A DNA stretch of 64,000 nucleotides from Acinonyx jubatus (GCF_027475565.1 NC_069384.1:106838001-106902000), one strand, 5' to 3'; shown: positions 11,941 through 24,000, counted from the stretch's first letter. A program made the numbers and translations. The notes: generated by a model from the letters alone, not told the origin.

Positions 11941-13336
11941 GTCAAACCACGGTTATTCGGTTCTCTGACTCCAGTAAGAAATGCTCTGGTCTCTGCTGGC
12001 AGATGGCTCCAAAGCCATCAATCCCTACTCCTGGAAACAGCAGCTTCCTCTCCCCACAACCTCCAACTACAGCGCCTCAGCTGATTTATTTCCTACTTAG
12101 CTCACTTATATATAATGATAATGAAATTTTATTTCTAGAGGAGTTTTGACCTTTTATGGCAGAAGTAGACAATTTGAATAATTTCTGGGCATCTAAATGC
12201 CATGCGGCTTATGTGAGATTTAGTAAGGTGGGTGGCAAAGACAACAACAAAAAAAAATGAGGCAAGACACTCTGATTTTTACCAATTCTGTCACACTGTA
12301 GTAGCATTCTCACTGGCTCCTATGCCCAGTCCAGGCCATCAACAGGTACTCTAAGTTCCTCTGCACGTTATCACAAAACTTTTAGTTTTGAAATTGTGGT
12401 CCTTGAATATCATCATTTGAAACTTGCTTATAAACCCAGGTACACGAAGCTGTGTATATCAACTCACTGAACCCCACAACTGGTTCAGCACACTGGGCTG
12501 CTCAGGTGGGTGTCCTTCCTTCCGTCCCACTCCTTGTATTTCTTCCTCAAGTTAGAGCACTTGTTCAAAAGAGAAAAACCTCCCTAAGAAGAGGGGTGAG
12601 CTATAATCTCTCCTAAAATTTCCAAAAATCATCTCCTTGTTCATCCTTGGAAATTTCAGGACCACATATGTACAAATAAATTGTTCTAATTTTTCATCAC
12701 TATAAACATCAACAGCCAAACTTCCTTGATCTTTGCCATCCTGAAGAGGTAAAAATCCATGAATCATCAGAATTAAGCTTTATGTGATCTTCAAGTTGCT
12801 GACCAGAATTTTAGGCTGTAGACGAGCTTAAAAGAATTCTGGTGTTTTCTCCCATCAGTTATGAAACTAATCCAATAATAGCCAAGATTTTAGCACTATA
12901 ATTAGTAGTATTGTTAACCTTAAATATGCTCTTAGTAACAAAAATTAGACAAATAATTACAGTTCTTTGAGTTGTAACCAATGTTACTGATATTTTACTC
13001 CCAAGTAGATAAGTACAAATCAATCTCATAAAAATGACATCTCACAGTAAAATGTAAGATGCACAATGTTGGCCAAAGGGGTGTCCAGCTATTATTTTCA
13101 TGTTTTTATAATGCAAAATAAACAAAACCCTCCAAACCAGAGAGCTTTACAGCACCCTCCTTTGACAGATTTTAGTATTTTTCAAAAGGCACTTGTGCTA
13201 TTATCAAAGTACAATTTGATTAATTAGCTAATGTTTTATAATAGGCTTATGTTATAAAATCCCCAAGAGGTGAAATGCTGACAGTGAGAAGAAAAATGGA
13301 AGCTCTTTCTCAAGGCATTTTGGTATTAGCTAAAAA
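11941..13336. other. No recognised gene
   Basis: AT-rich unassigned sequence. Frames of 62-72 codons show no domain. Confidence 0.45.
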
Positions 13337-13351
13337 TTACATGTTCCAAAG

Positions 13352-14002
13352 GCAACAATGTGTAGGAAAAGGAATCCTCATACACCATTGGTGGAATGCA
13401 AAGAGTGGTGCAGTCACTCTCGAAAACAGTGTGGAGGTTCCTGAAGAAATTAAAAATAAATAGAATTACTATTGATCCCATAATTCTACTACCAGCTATT
13501 TGCCCAAAGAAAATGAAAACACTAATTCAAAAAGAGATATGCACCCCTATGTTTAGTGCATTATGTACAATAGCCAAGATATGAAAGCAATCTAAGTGTC
13601 CATCAATAGATACATAAAGAAGAGGTAGTATATAGATACAATGGAATATTATTCAGCCTTCAGAAAATGAACTCTTGCCACTTGCTAACAACATAGATGG
13701 ATCTGATGGCTATAATAATTGAAATAAGAGAAAAATACCATTTCACTCAAATGTGGAATTTAAGAAAGAAACAAAAAGGAAAAAGAGAGGAACAACAAAA
13801 AAAAAAAACAGACTCTTAAATACAGAGAACAAACATGTGGTTTCCAAAGGGAAGGGGGGGGTGAAATAGGTGAAGGAGATTAAGAGTACACTTATTATGA
13901 TGAGCACTGAGTAATGTATAGAAATGTTGAATTGCTATATGGTATGCCACATTGTGTGTTAATTATACTGGAATTTTTAAAATGCAAAACATAAAATTTT
14001 TT
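13352..14002 (+). mobile_element. 5'-truncated L1, ORF2 C-terminus plus 3' UTR
   Basis: A 651-bp L1 with a TSD of 15 bp and one mismatch (ttacatgttccaaag at 13337-13351, ttacatgtcccaaag at 14003-14017). The ORF2 C-terminal region is readable in broken frames. Residues KTVWRFLKKLKI followed by CTPMFSALCTIAKI match the conserved L1 motifs near the end of ORF2. The 3' UTR carries 'cagactcttaaatacagag', a G7 run and 'gatgagcactgagtaatg'. It is non-functional, truncated within the last ~100 residues of ORF2. Confidence 0.93.
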
Positions 14003-14089
14003 TTACATGTCCCAAAGCCTGGAAATCCTGCCTCAATTATTCCTTACCTGGAGGCCCAAAAAATGTCTGGATATTAAAGGATGAATATT

Positions 14090-15180
14090 TTTAATGCCTA
14101 ATTTTGAAAATGTCCTATGTACTAGGCAACATGCTAGGAGTAAATAGAGCTGTAGCCCTCAACTGTAGGGAACTCACCATCTAGGGAAAAGCAGACATGG
14201 ATAGGAATAATTTAATAACATCGGAGAATAATGGAGTGTCATGTGATAAGTAATCGATATAATCAATTATAATCCGTATGTGTATAAAGTGTTGACTCAA
14301 AGCCACTCTCCTGGGGGTGCCTGGGCAGCTCAGTCGGTTAAGTGTCTGACTCTTAATTTTGGCTCAGGTCATTGCTGGGATGGAGCCTCACATCAGGCTC
14401 TGTGCTGACAGGGTGGAGCCTGTTTGGCATTCTCTCTCTCTCCTGTCTTTCTGCCCCCCCCCCACCCCCCGCCCCCCGCTCTTGTGCTCTTTCTCTCTCA
14501 AAATAAATAAATAAACTTTTTAAAAAAAAGCCACTCTCCCTGGATAGAGGCAGAAGCAGAGGCAAAGTAGTGAAAGAGGAAAGCAGGAGAGTTATGTAAA
14601 CTTGTAGAGGGGAGGAGGTGGAAGGGAGATACAGTTAGACCTTTCCAGGTGAACGAATAAAGGAAAGAGCATTCCAGGATGAAGGGAAAGCAGGGGAAAG
14701 CCACAGAGGTGTGGGAAAGAATAGCGTGTTTGGAGAATCTGTAAGCACCTCAAGAGAAGGCTCCAGCAGGAATGAGCTCACGGAGAGCTTTCTTTGTCAT
14801 GCAGGGACACTGGGGTTTTACCCTCTAAGCAGGGAAGTAACGTGATTGGATTTGTTTCTAGAAGCAGAATTTAGTAATTTAGGAGCAAGCTCATGCATGG
14901 ATTTGGAGAAGGGCAAGGCTCTGGTCAGGGAAATGACCCACTCAGGGGAATGATCAGGAGGAAAGTGTATGATTTTAGTGAAGTAAGAAAATCTGGAAGT
15001 TAGGGGAATACAGATGGAATATTCCAGGCTTGGGCTTCGGAGTCCACAATAGATGCATGTGATCAGCGAGTTCTGATGGGCTTAGTGGGGAGAGTCTCAG
15101 ATAAGAGTTGGTGCCGGAAAAAAAGATGGGTAGGTTGTGAAGAGTAGGCCCAAAGGGGAAGCAAGGGACCATGATTACTG
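14090..15180 (-). mobile_element. L2 3' portion, split by a SINE
   Basis: On the plus strand it reads 'ctatgtactaggcaacatgc', then 'gaactcaccatctag', then after the SINE at 14312-14526 'agagcattccaggatgaagg', 'agccacagaggtgtggg', 'agcagggaagtaacgtgatt'. This is the reverse complement of the L2 3' end and the more upstream L2 sequence. A related minus-strand copy lies at 23.3-24.0 kb. The right edge is uncertain beyond ~14.9 kb. Confidence 0.65.
14312..14526 (+). mobile_element. Feline Can-SINE with long C-tract
   Basis: It is bounded by a perfect 13-bp TSD, AAAGCCACTCTCC, at 14299-14311 and 14527-14539. The B-box region is badly degraded (tgggatggagcctca), and the pyrimidine region contains C10-A-C6-G-C6 at 14454-14477. 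It lies inside the antisense L2 and is therefore younger than it. Confidence 0.96.
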
Positions 15181-15284
15181 ACTGAGGTTGACTTCTATTT
15201 ATAGGAGGAAAAACAAACAAACAAAAAACCCAAAGTTAAAATGCAAAAAACCCCAAAACTCCAAAGGAAAACCAAGTATTAAAC

Positions 15285-15470
15285 TAACACTGGGCAGCTT
15301 TTTAGATGCTGGGCACTGTGCTAGACAACATTGTAGCCCTTTCATGTCTTAATGCTCACAAGATCTACCGCATCCTGGAACTGTGGTCCTTAGTTTCGCA
15401 AATGCAGAAATTGAGCTCAGATAAAATAACTTGTCTGAAGCTTCACGATTCACAAGAGCAAGGTGGAGTT
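15285..15470 (-). mobile_element. MIR, antisense
   Basis: It runs 'gatgctgggcactgtgctag', 'tcatgtcttaatgctcacaa', 'gcaaatgcagaaattgagct', 'cagataaaataacttgtctg'. This follows the antisense MIR from its 3' end inward. Confidence 0.8.
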
Positions 15471-15731
15471 TTTTGTTCCCAGGTTTGTGTAACTCTGAAC
15501 CCATGCTGTGAGTGAGATTCAAGAAAGGAGAAGGCCCTTCCATAGGTCCTGCTGTTGAGAAGCCCACAGTAGCATTTCAGCAACACATCACGCATTTGTT
15601 CAGAAAGCCCGGAGCCAGAGGGGAGAACCTGTGGGTCAGTGAAAGGTGCTCATTGGTGGTGCCACTGGTTCACTGGACTCTGCAGCTCTATTTCCCTGGG
15701 CCTGTGCTGCTACAATTGGGAGTGGTCGTCT

Positions 15732-15751
15732 TTTTTTTTTTTTTTTTTTTC
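15732..15751. repeat. Poly(T) run
   Basis: An uninterrupted run of about 20 T immediately upstream of the old L1 segment. It could be the reversed A tail of a lost or unrecognised insertion. Confidence 0.85.
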
Positions 15752-15759
15752 TAAAACAA

Positions 15760-16545
15760 AGAAAGGAGCACACTCTCCACACCCAAATAAATTCCAGAGA
15801 GATCAAGGATTTAAATGTAAAAACAGAAACAAAAAACAAAAAACAAAACAAAAACCAACAACAAAAACATGAAAGTTTTGGGGAAATTTGGAATTTAAAA
15901 AAAGATCTGGACTTTCCAAGAATGCACAAACTCCAACGGCTGATCATCTGATGACGTAAAAACTAAACATTTCCGGAAAAAAGACCAACAGCCCAACTGA
16001 AAAGTAAACACATTCACAGAAAGCTGAATAAAAGAAACACAAGTGAATTTTGAATGTGTGAAAAGATGTAAATTAAAACTTCACATCGATACCACTTTTT
16101 ACCTATCAGATTAGCAAAGAGCAAAAAACTTGATATTATTATTCATTATTGCGCATGGGAAACAGGCATTCTCAAACATTATCAGGAGTGTATTATGAAG
16201 CAATCTTATTACAGAGCAATTTGGCAACACGCATGAAAAGTTTAAACAGACATTACATTTGATCATGTGATTTCACTTCTAGAAATTTTTCCTATGAATA
16301 TACCTGTACCTAAAAATGCATGTATCTTGCTTTTGAGTGCAGCTATTGTGTATGTATATGTGCATGTGTGTGCATGCACAGAAAAGAACTAGGAACAATT
16401 TATTCATTGACAGGGACCATCCTATGACAACTACAGTATAGCTAAACATAGAATATTCTCCTAAGATGAATGAGGCAGATATACACTGATGTGACCTGAT
16501 CTTCAAGATACATTCTTTTTTTAAAAATATTTATTTATTTATTCT

Positions 16546-16576
<31 letters not shown>

Positions 16577-16975
16577 CACAGAGTCTGACTCAGGGCTTGA
16601 ACTCACAAACCCTGAGATCATGATCTGAGCCGAAATCAAGAGTTGGACAGTTAATCCACTCAGCCACTCAGGTGCCCCTCCAAGATATATTTTTAAGGAA
16701 AAAAAGCCAGATGAAGAACAATGGATATAGATGCCATTATTTTTAAGGAAAAAAGGTATACACACATATGCATGTATGTTTATGTGCACATGTGTATACT
16801 TGTATATTCACAGACTATTAAAATGCATGGAACACAAGTAACAGTCCAAGGTAGAGAAGCCAACAACAGGCTAAGGTGGGAGATTTGTCACTCTGTACCA
16901 TTTATTGTTTCATTCTGTGCATTTATTTCTTCTTCCAGAATAAAAGGAGTAGGGGAAGGAAGGCACAGGGAGTGA
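15760..16975 (+). mobile_element. Ancient L1 (L1M class), ORF2 3' part and 3' UTR
   Basis: A decayed L1 in sense orientation. Landmarks are 'ataaattccagagagatcaa' and 'ggatttaaatgtaaaaac' (ORF2, before the C-terminus), 'taccactttttacctatcag', 'attagcaaagagcaaaaaac', 'gggaaacaggcattctcaaa', 'gagcaatttggcaaca' and 'tttcacttctagaaattttt', then 3'-UTR sequence with 'gatcttcaagata'. A SINE interrupts it at 16513-16678. An AAAAC-type simple repeat lies at 15826-15865. No intact frame remains. It matches the older L1ME/L1MC style rather than the carnivore-specific copies. Confidence 0.75.
16513..16678 (-). mobile_element. Feline Can-SINE, antisense, shortened
   Basis: On the plus strand it reads T-rich tail, AAATATTTATTTATTTATT, (GA)12, 'cagggcttgaactcac', 'gagatcatgatctgagcc' and 'cactcaggtgcccc'. 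The middle 'caggctccaggctctgagc' block is missing, so the copy is about 50 bp shorter than its neighbours. Similar flanks (tcaagatacat and tccaagatatat) mark the TSD. It sits inside the old L1. Confidence 0.93.
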
Positions 16976-19365
16976 GAAATGATGTGTAAGAGGGAGGGAA
17001 GCGGAGGAGCACGACTCAAACAGATTTTAGCTCTGTTCCCATTTTATCTCAAGCCAGCTTCGAGGATCTTTGAGGCTTTACACTGGTAAGGCCAACTCCA
17101 CAGAGGGTTGGCTAAGGAACCAAGGAAAAGATAACTTTGAGAACTGTTTTATAGGTAGGCTTCCGACCAAACGTGGTTCTCTAAAATTAAAAATGAAAAT
17201 CATAAAATCCAAGGGTGAAACTGGTCTCCTCAGAGGAAGCCACAAATCATATGCACAACTCTGTTGCTATTTTGCTTAATCAACCTAAGGATAAAGCAGC
17301 TTTCATGACAATCAAACACTTTGAAACAATGGGTTTGTATCACAATGGCCATATTTTCTCAAAGAAAAATCAGGCCTCTTGGTCTGACCATGTTGTGAGC
17401 GCAGGGTGGAAATCACTGCATTTCCAGGAAGGGTTTAAGTGTACTGTGTACGGAGACCTCGACACCATTTGTCAAGTGCAGACATGGTTCATCTCAGAAG
17501 CCAAGATGTTCTCTATGGATATCTGTGCTTGTACTGGAATGAACCAGGACAAATACCGGTTGGAACTGACCCACGCGCTAGGGGGAGCACTAACCCACTG
17601 CGAACAGACCTTTCAAAGGGAATGCAATGCACAGGTATATGGGTAAATACGGTACAACTGAGGCTGTTAAAGGGAGAAGGCAGAAGGGATCCACCGAGAA
17701 GAGAGATTAGATGACTAAACTTGGTGAAAACTGGTGAAGGAGTGGGATCCTTGTGTGAAAGCAAAAAACCTGGCCTCAAATTACTTATGCCTGACCTTTT
17801 TACTCATATATAAAGTTTCATTAGTGTTTTCTCTTTTAAAATATACCATTCAAATAAAGGAATGTCCACTATCTCTAATTAAGAATCCAAACATAGAAAG
17901 AATCCAAACACATAAAACAACAGCAACACACACACAATTTTAATCTAAAAAACTCATATACAATTCATGGCTTTTTTCTTTTTTTAATACAATTTGTCAA
18001 GAGATGGAAGCGATCAGAGTTAAGCTGCGTGGGGGCACGTATTCACATGTGGCAAATTAGAGAAAGGCTGCAGGGAAGTCCTACCGCATTCCAGCCTTAG
18101 AGCCCCGAGCTCAGGCACCTTCTGAGGGGAACAGAGCAGGGAGAAATTTCTAGATCCCTGCTGACGCCTGTAGGCGGTGGACCTCCATCCCCACCCCCCA
18201 CCTTCACCCCGCCTCTTTTAATGGTCCCAGTGGGTCTCGGGGCACAAGACTGCGAGGAAAAATTCAACTCCTTGCTGCCCAAACTTGGCCCACAGCGAAT
18301 TCATCAACACTAGGGGTTTCTAGGTGTCTAGCTCTCCAGTAAATATTCTAAAACAATTTGGGACTCAGACATAAGGGTGATTTTGCCACATTAGGATATG
18401 ACAAACACGCAAATGAAATGCCAGCCACCATCTGCTATCACCGGGGCTTCATAAATTAAAAAACACCTTTCGATACCACAAAAAGTGAAAGGAAATACTC
18501 TTAAATTGTGCTTTCAAAATCATGTATATGCTCTCCTTTGTATCAGTGAGTATGAGTTTATATGTGAAAGTATTTTCTAAATCATCTTAAGAAGGAATTA
18601 AAAGGGATTCTTGTAGATTGAATGGTTAGCCTTGAAGAAAACTTGGCTCTGTTGTCCTAGTTTTTCTCATCCAGCCACGTGCTGTGGAAAATTTCTTCCT
18701 GAACCAGCACAGTACTTGTGCTGTCGACTGGGCCCCACCGGTCTGCACAACACCGGCCCCGTTCCTGCCTTGCCTCAGCCTGACCCCGATGCTTCTCTAG
18801 CAGCCCCTGGATGCCATGCCCCACACAGGACAGCATTGCCCACTGTCAGACCATCTATGGGGCAAATGAGATGCAGTGTTCAGAAAGAATCTCAGGATGG
18901 TTTGAAAGAACTGCTCAGAAAATGTTTGTTTGCAGAGATGAATCCATCACTCCAAGTCTTCTAGGAGCACATTTCCAGTGCCTGAGGTTGACAGTGGACA
19001 AGGAGGGCCTGTCCAGCAGTTGCCCTGGTGCTAGGGTCATATCCACAGCCCCAAGAACCTCTTCCTGGGCTGAGGTGTTGGCTGTACTCAGGATAAGGAG
19101 GAGGTTCAGTCTCCTTGCCGTTTTCATTACCAAAGAGCTTTAAGAAGAGATAAGCTACGCTCTCAAAGAGGAACATCAAAATAATATAACCTAGAAACAG
19201 GAATGCTGGGGGTTTTGCTACAAAGCCTATATGGCCCGCAAGCTTCGAGAAGGCCTGTGGTGTGCCCTGGGTGGACACAAGTCAGTGAGGTCAGGTTTAC
19301 CAGAAGTACTGCAGGACCACTAAAAAAGCGTCAGGGACCACAGAAGAGGATGCTGGGAGAACTCA
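16976..19365. other. 2.4 kb without recognised repeats; two frames noted
   Basis: No repeat family recognised. The plus frame 17215-17646 (143 codons) is one of the longer ones here. It is Cys/His-containing but matches no family I know and overlaps equally open frames on both strands. The 18.07-18.30 kb part is GC-richer, with several CpGs and a C-rich run at 18188-18213. The minus frame at 18961-19278 is listed separately. Confidence 0.4.
18961..19266 (-). other. Speculative exon-like minus-strand frame with one hydrophobic segment
   Basis: On the minus strand an AG preceded by a fairly pyrimidine-rich run (…gtgtccacccag) opens a frame of about 101 codons, ending at TAG (18961-18963). It would encode a hydrophobic stretch of ~27 residues (PPAFLFLGYIILMF… to …AYLFLKLFG), then a charged segment (NENGKETE) and a PPPYPEY motif of the kind bound by WW domains. 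There is no ATG near its start, no donor I trust and no family I recognise. AT-rich DNA readily yields hydrophobic frames, so chance is the leading explanation. Confidence 0.12.
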
Positions 19366-19440
19366 TTCATTTGACAGACATTTTCTTTGTGTCAGGCATA
19401 GTCTTAGGAGATTGATGAAAGAATGGTCACTGCTTGGGGC
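19366..19440 (-). mobile_element. L2 3'-terminal fragment (probable)
   Basis: The string 'catttgacagacattttctt' followed by 'tgtgtcaggcatagtcttag' resembles the reverse complement of the L2 3' end (…CTGGCACATAGTAGG…AATGTTTGTTGAATG). Confidence 0.4.
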
Positions 19441-21639
19441 AGGTGATGTACTGTGACTGGTAACAATTGGAGGCAAAAACTTCTCGGCTTTTCTTCGGAG
19501 CCCATCTTTCTCCATTAAGGACAATTTTCTCCAGGTGAAAATGTCAGCAGAATGCCTCAAAGTGGAACTGAGACCCAGCATTTGGAGAAGTGTAAAATAG
19601 CCCTTGTGGCTATTCAAACAAACAAACAAAAGCAATTCTAGAAGACTTCTGGGTCATCATCTGTGAGCTTAGAGACCCAGACTCTAGAACCTGTCAAGTG
19701 TCTGGGAGAAATTATGGGGAGCAGAACTGCTTGCAGGCAGAGACAGGCAAATGCTGCCCTGATTTCTCAAAATGAGCAAGAATGGGCCCTGGAAACTTGA
19801 CATTGGTACCTCTGATGTTGATTCAGGACCAGTGATATGCACTTAGCAGAGAGACAGAGGTGATACCTCGCAATTAGCCACTAGCAGGGATAAGCATACA
19901 AAGCTAGTCCCATTTGCTCACTTCTGTTTACTATGAAAGTGTGGCAGATGGGATATAGTTAGCAAGAAAGCAAGTTTTAAATTTTTCCTGTAAGTATCTG
20001 AGGGTCTCATTTTCAGAAAACTTAATCTAATTATATTTGGGGAAAGTCAATGGAATTTCTAAGATTTCAAAGTTTTGCAATGAAAACTTGGTCTCAGTAA
20101 GGATTTCTTTCTTTATTGGCTCCCCTTTCCCTGGGGTGAATTATAAGCTCTGGGTTTATGCAAATGTCAGTGTTGAATGAAGAAAGGTATTTACTTCTAC
20201 GTCTTAATATAGCGGGGTCTGGACTCCCTTGAAATGTAGCATAGACTTAAGATAAAGGACAGTTGCCTCTATGTCCACATCTGCGAAGTCTCTGATTTGG
20301 TCCTTCTACTGTCTTCTATTGGGTTGTCTCTGCCATTCTGTTCTCTGGTGTCCTGTCTACACATGTAAGATGACTTCATCCTTCAATGCGCTTTCTCACC
20401 CAAATTCCCACTTTACTTGGGATACTAGGTGAGTTCAGCTGCTTGCTCACTCACTCTCCTTGGGGCTACAGAAAGCTCTGTGTGCCCACACTATCCTCAG
20501 CCCATACCCCTGGTGCATACAGCCTGTCTGCAAAGCAGCTTCCTTCCAGAGCTCCAACTGGGCAGCAGGTCCCTGTTTCCTCTACTCTTGGATCCCTAAA
20601 GGTGGTGTTCAATCATCTCCATCCTCTTCTTGCCTTGACCTGTGGCTTTGTCAGGGGAGCATCTAATTCTTTTCACTTTCTCCTTCCCCTTACCAGCTTA
20701 GAGTATCTGTATTTGCCTCCACACAAGGGGGAAAGGGGAAAGAGGCAGGAGAATGGGGACACACTCTGTCTGGTCTCAAGGCATTTTAAGTATTTTTCCT
20801 TGTCCTTTGACTTTTTGATCCTTAAACAATTTCACTTTTGGTTCCAAAACTCCCTTGAAGTATTGGAGAGCTCAAGCTGACTGGCCAAATGCAAAGTGGT
20901 CACCAGCAAAAAAAAAAAAAAAAGGGCGGCAAAAGCAAATTTGTTTAAAACTCACTGTAACTTCCTATCTGGAAAAGACTTACAATAGCAAATCTGAAAA
21001 ATACACAAAGGTAGACTCATTTGCCATTTTGATACTAGATATTCTACATATATTAGATTGGGAGATTAGAGAAATGGTGAAAATATCAAACACCTCCATT
21101 CCAATAAGGCAAAGACTCACCACATGGGCTGTGGACACAAGTGGTTTTATAGCTGACTGAAAAACTTGCTAGAAGGTTCTTGAATTATAGATCAATTTCT
21201 GCCTGGGAGGAGATCATTAATGCTGTGCCACACAGTTTTGTACTGTACTGCATTCTGTTCAACTCCATTAATGATTTTGCTGAGAACAGAAGATGTGATT
21301 ACTGAATTTGTAGTTGGCTCATAGCTAGGAAAGACAGACTGGCCACAACAATGGGCCAAGACTAACTTGATGAAACTCAACTCCATAATAATTAGGTCTT
21401 GTAGTTATGTTTAATATAATAATGTCACAGCTACAAGATAGAGGTGGTCCAGGAAAATGGTAGAGGGGCACAAAATTCAAATCCTAGAAGACTTAACCGT
21501 AATAGTAATATGTTCCAAGAGGGAGACATGATGGTTAGGAAATCTAGTGGATTTGGGCTGTGTTAATAGAAGATCTGTGTTAATAGTGTCTGGAGAAGTA
21601 TTCATCTTATTGTAGTTCATCCTGGAAAACTACATCTTC
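19441..21639. other. No recognised gene; 164-codon frame noted
   Basis: The plus frame 20386-20880 (164 codons) is among the longest in the window. It starts MRFLTQIPTLLG, is rich in Ser/Leu/Pro, has no known domain and ends just before an A16 run at 20909-20924. A second frame overlaps it at 20460-20666. It could be a degenerate old repeat or chance. The rest is unassigned. Confidence 0.4.
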
Positions 21640-21890
21640 CTTCAATCCAACTTCCAAGTGTTACAGTTCCTCCTCAAAAGCAAATCATACCCTTCACTGC
21701 CTCCAAAACAAAGCTCAAACTCTTTTCATGGTGTACCACGTCCTTCACGATCTGCTTCAAACTATCCAGCCTCCTTTACCATTGTTTTGATCTCCTTCCC
21801 GCTATGCTATTCGAAACCACATGCAACTCCTTTCACATGCATTTTTGTGCCTTTGTTACTCTCTGTCCAGGTCTTCCTTGTCTAAATTTT
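21640..21890 (+). mobile_element. L2 internal fragment, sense
   Basis: The order 'aacaaagctcaaactctttt', 'catggtgtaccacgtccttc', 'acgatctgcttcaaactatc', 'cagcctcctttacc', 'actctctgtccaggtcttcc' follows the L2 segment TCCAAACTCCTT-CATGGCCTACAAGGCC-CATGATCTGGCCCC, ending before the 3' UTR. Confidence 0.55.
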
Positions 21891-23019
21891 CACCTCTGCT
21901 AGGAGGTATGGGAAAATGCGGATAGGAAGGGATGCTGACTAGTGGCCCAAAACTTTGGGGTAGTGGAAAGGTGCAGGCAACAGAATCCCATGGATTCAGG
22001 AGCTAGACAGAATGAGGACCTAGATGACGTATGAGGCAAAGACAAGAGTTATTCAAAATTAGAGAAGTTCAATGCTGGGTGGGTGTCAAAAGGAGACATC
22101 AAAACTACGGCAAAGAGATAAGAATTTGAACAAAGAGAGGTAAGTGGGGAGAAAAGGGGCCGCCTACCTGGAATGCCTGTCACCTTTGCTATCGTAATTA
22201 TCTCCCCATACCTTTTTGGTATTTATCTTTTCCATCTCTCTTGACTCTAAGACAGAGCTGACCACTCTCTTCTCTGTGGCTACTCTGTACTTTGAATATT
22301 TCTCTATTAGATCCCATATGGCCCAGATTTTCAATTATTGGTTTATATTTCCAATTCTCACATTACACTGAATACTTCCTTGATGATGGGGCTGTGATTT
22401 CCCCATGCAAACTTAGGGTCTAGCCGATAGTACTATATCTGTACGACAGCATCTGGCACATAGCACACAAACACTAACACTCACACAGACATTTATGTTA
22501 TACACACACACACACATATTTATACAAATATGTATATGTGTTTAATAAATGGTGGATCTATCTTGTTAAATCTCGCTTGAAAACCATACTTCTCAAGGTA
22601 TCATGCCAATATTAGCATATAAGAATCAGTACATCTTTATCTCATTGTAAAAGAATCAACTTCAAAAAAAATTATTGAGTAGGAAATGCTTTTCAATCCA
22701 TGTTCTGAGTTAGTCATATCTCCTAAAAGGCACTTAGATCGTATGGTGTCATTTTGTACGCTTATGACTATTTAGTACCTATTTAGATAAATTTTAAGTC
22801 TTCTACTGAGAGGAAATAATCTATCTTAATACAAAATACTTCCACTGTTCTTCAACCTTGCATATGTGATTGGCTGAATCCCTACCATAGAAACGTGCTA
22901 TTTTATTATTGCTGTCACATTTGCCTTTACCATATTTATATATATGCTAAATTTGGTCGAATAAACATTGAAAAGTATTATATTTTACTTAGACACAGAG
23001 AGGTTCATGGGCCACCATT
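21891..23019. other. Mostly unassigned; (CA)n at 22500-22518
   Basis: A short CA microsatellite follows 'catagcacacaaacactaac'. The stretch 22380-22470 ('gatgatggggctgtgatttc' … 'agcatctggcacatagcaca') looks like a weak sense L2/MIR 3' end. Nothing else recognised. Confidence 0.4.
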
Positions 23020-23030
23020 CTTGTCAATTA

Positions 23031-23244
23031 CTTTTTTTTTTTTAAGTTTCTTTTTGAGAGAGAGTGTGAGCAAGCAGGAGTGGGGAGAGGCAGAGAGAGA
23101 GGGAGAGAGAGAGAGAGAAGCCCAAGCAGGCTCTGTGCTATCAGCATGAACCTGATGCAGGGCTCAAACCCATGAACCATGAGATCATGACCTGAGCCAA
23201 AATCAAGAGTCAGATGCTTAACTCACTGAGCCACCCAGGTGCTC
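23031..23244 (-). mobile_element. Feline Can-SINE, antisense, full length
   Basis: It is bounded by a perfect 11-bp TSD, CTTGTCAATTA, at 23020-23030 and 23245-23255. On the plus strand it reads T12 tail, GA-rich tract (23055-23118), 'gggctcaaacccatgaacca', 'gagatcatgacctgagcc', 'gagccacccaggtgctc'. The B box region is mutated. Confidence 0.96.
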
Positions 23245-23334
23245 CTTGTCAATTATTTCTTATCTGCTTTTCAGAGCATGGAATCTGAGTTACAACATTA
23301 TAAATGTTCCTTCTACTCTTAATACTAATAAGTT

Positions 23335-24000
23335 TTAGTCATTCATTTATTCTACAAATATCAATTGGGTACCCACTACGTATTAGGTGCTATTTGAAGT
23401 GCTGGGAATACAACAAGTAACAGAACTGAAAACATCCTACCCTCAGGGCTTTATGTTCTAGTAGGAAGAACAGAAAAAAAAAAACCACAAATAAATATAC
23501 ATTATTACACCAAGTAGTGACAAATGCTATAAAGAAAAATAAGTGGAGTAAGGAGGATAGAGAATAACAGTGATTAATTACAATTTTAGATAGGTGTCCA
23601 GACGATATCTCAAAGGGTAGGTAATATTTGAGCAGAGAACTGAATGAAGTGAGGGAGGGTGGGATGAAGGGAAGGAGGAGTGCCAATTTCTGGGATGAGA
23701 GCATTCTAGGTGGAGGAAACAGCAAGTGTAAAAACCCTGAGGTAGGAGCACGCTTGGAGTGCTTGAGCAAAGGACAGACCTTATCACCGTTAGTAGGGTG
23801 AATGGGGAGATACGAACTGAGGTTGGCGAAGTTGCCAGAGGCCAGATTTTATAGAGTCAGAGTGGGATTTCAGATTTCATTCTCAGTGTGATGGGAAGTC
23901 ATTGGAGGTTTCAACAGCCTGTGACATGATGTGATTTGAATTTTAAAAGGGTCACTGTAGCTGCTGAGAAAGGGGGAGCAGTATAAAGCCAGTTGCTGCT
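23335..24000 (-). mobile_element. L2 3' portion, antisense (~660 bp)
   Basis: The best-preserved antisense L2 in the window. It opens with the reversed 3' end ('attaggtgctatttgaagtg', 'ctgggaatacaacaagtaac', 'gggctttatgttctagtagg'), then 'gacaaatgctataaagaaaa', 'agcattctaggtggaggaaa', 'cagcaagtgtaaaaaccctg', 'gatgggaagtcattggaggt', 'gacatgatgtgatttgaatt'. The minus frame 23390-23770 (126 codons) lies wholly inside it and is not a gene. Confidence 0.75.

Noticed and set aside
17215..17646. 143-codon plus-strand frame considered as a gene
   Set aside because: No domain, no supporting splice or promoter context, and similar frames overlap on both strands.
20386..20880. 164-codon plus-strand frame
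   Set aside because: Low-complexity Ser/Leu/Pro content, no known family, overlapping open frames; more likely chance or an old repeat.
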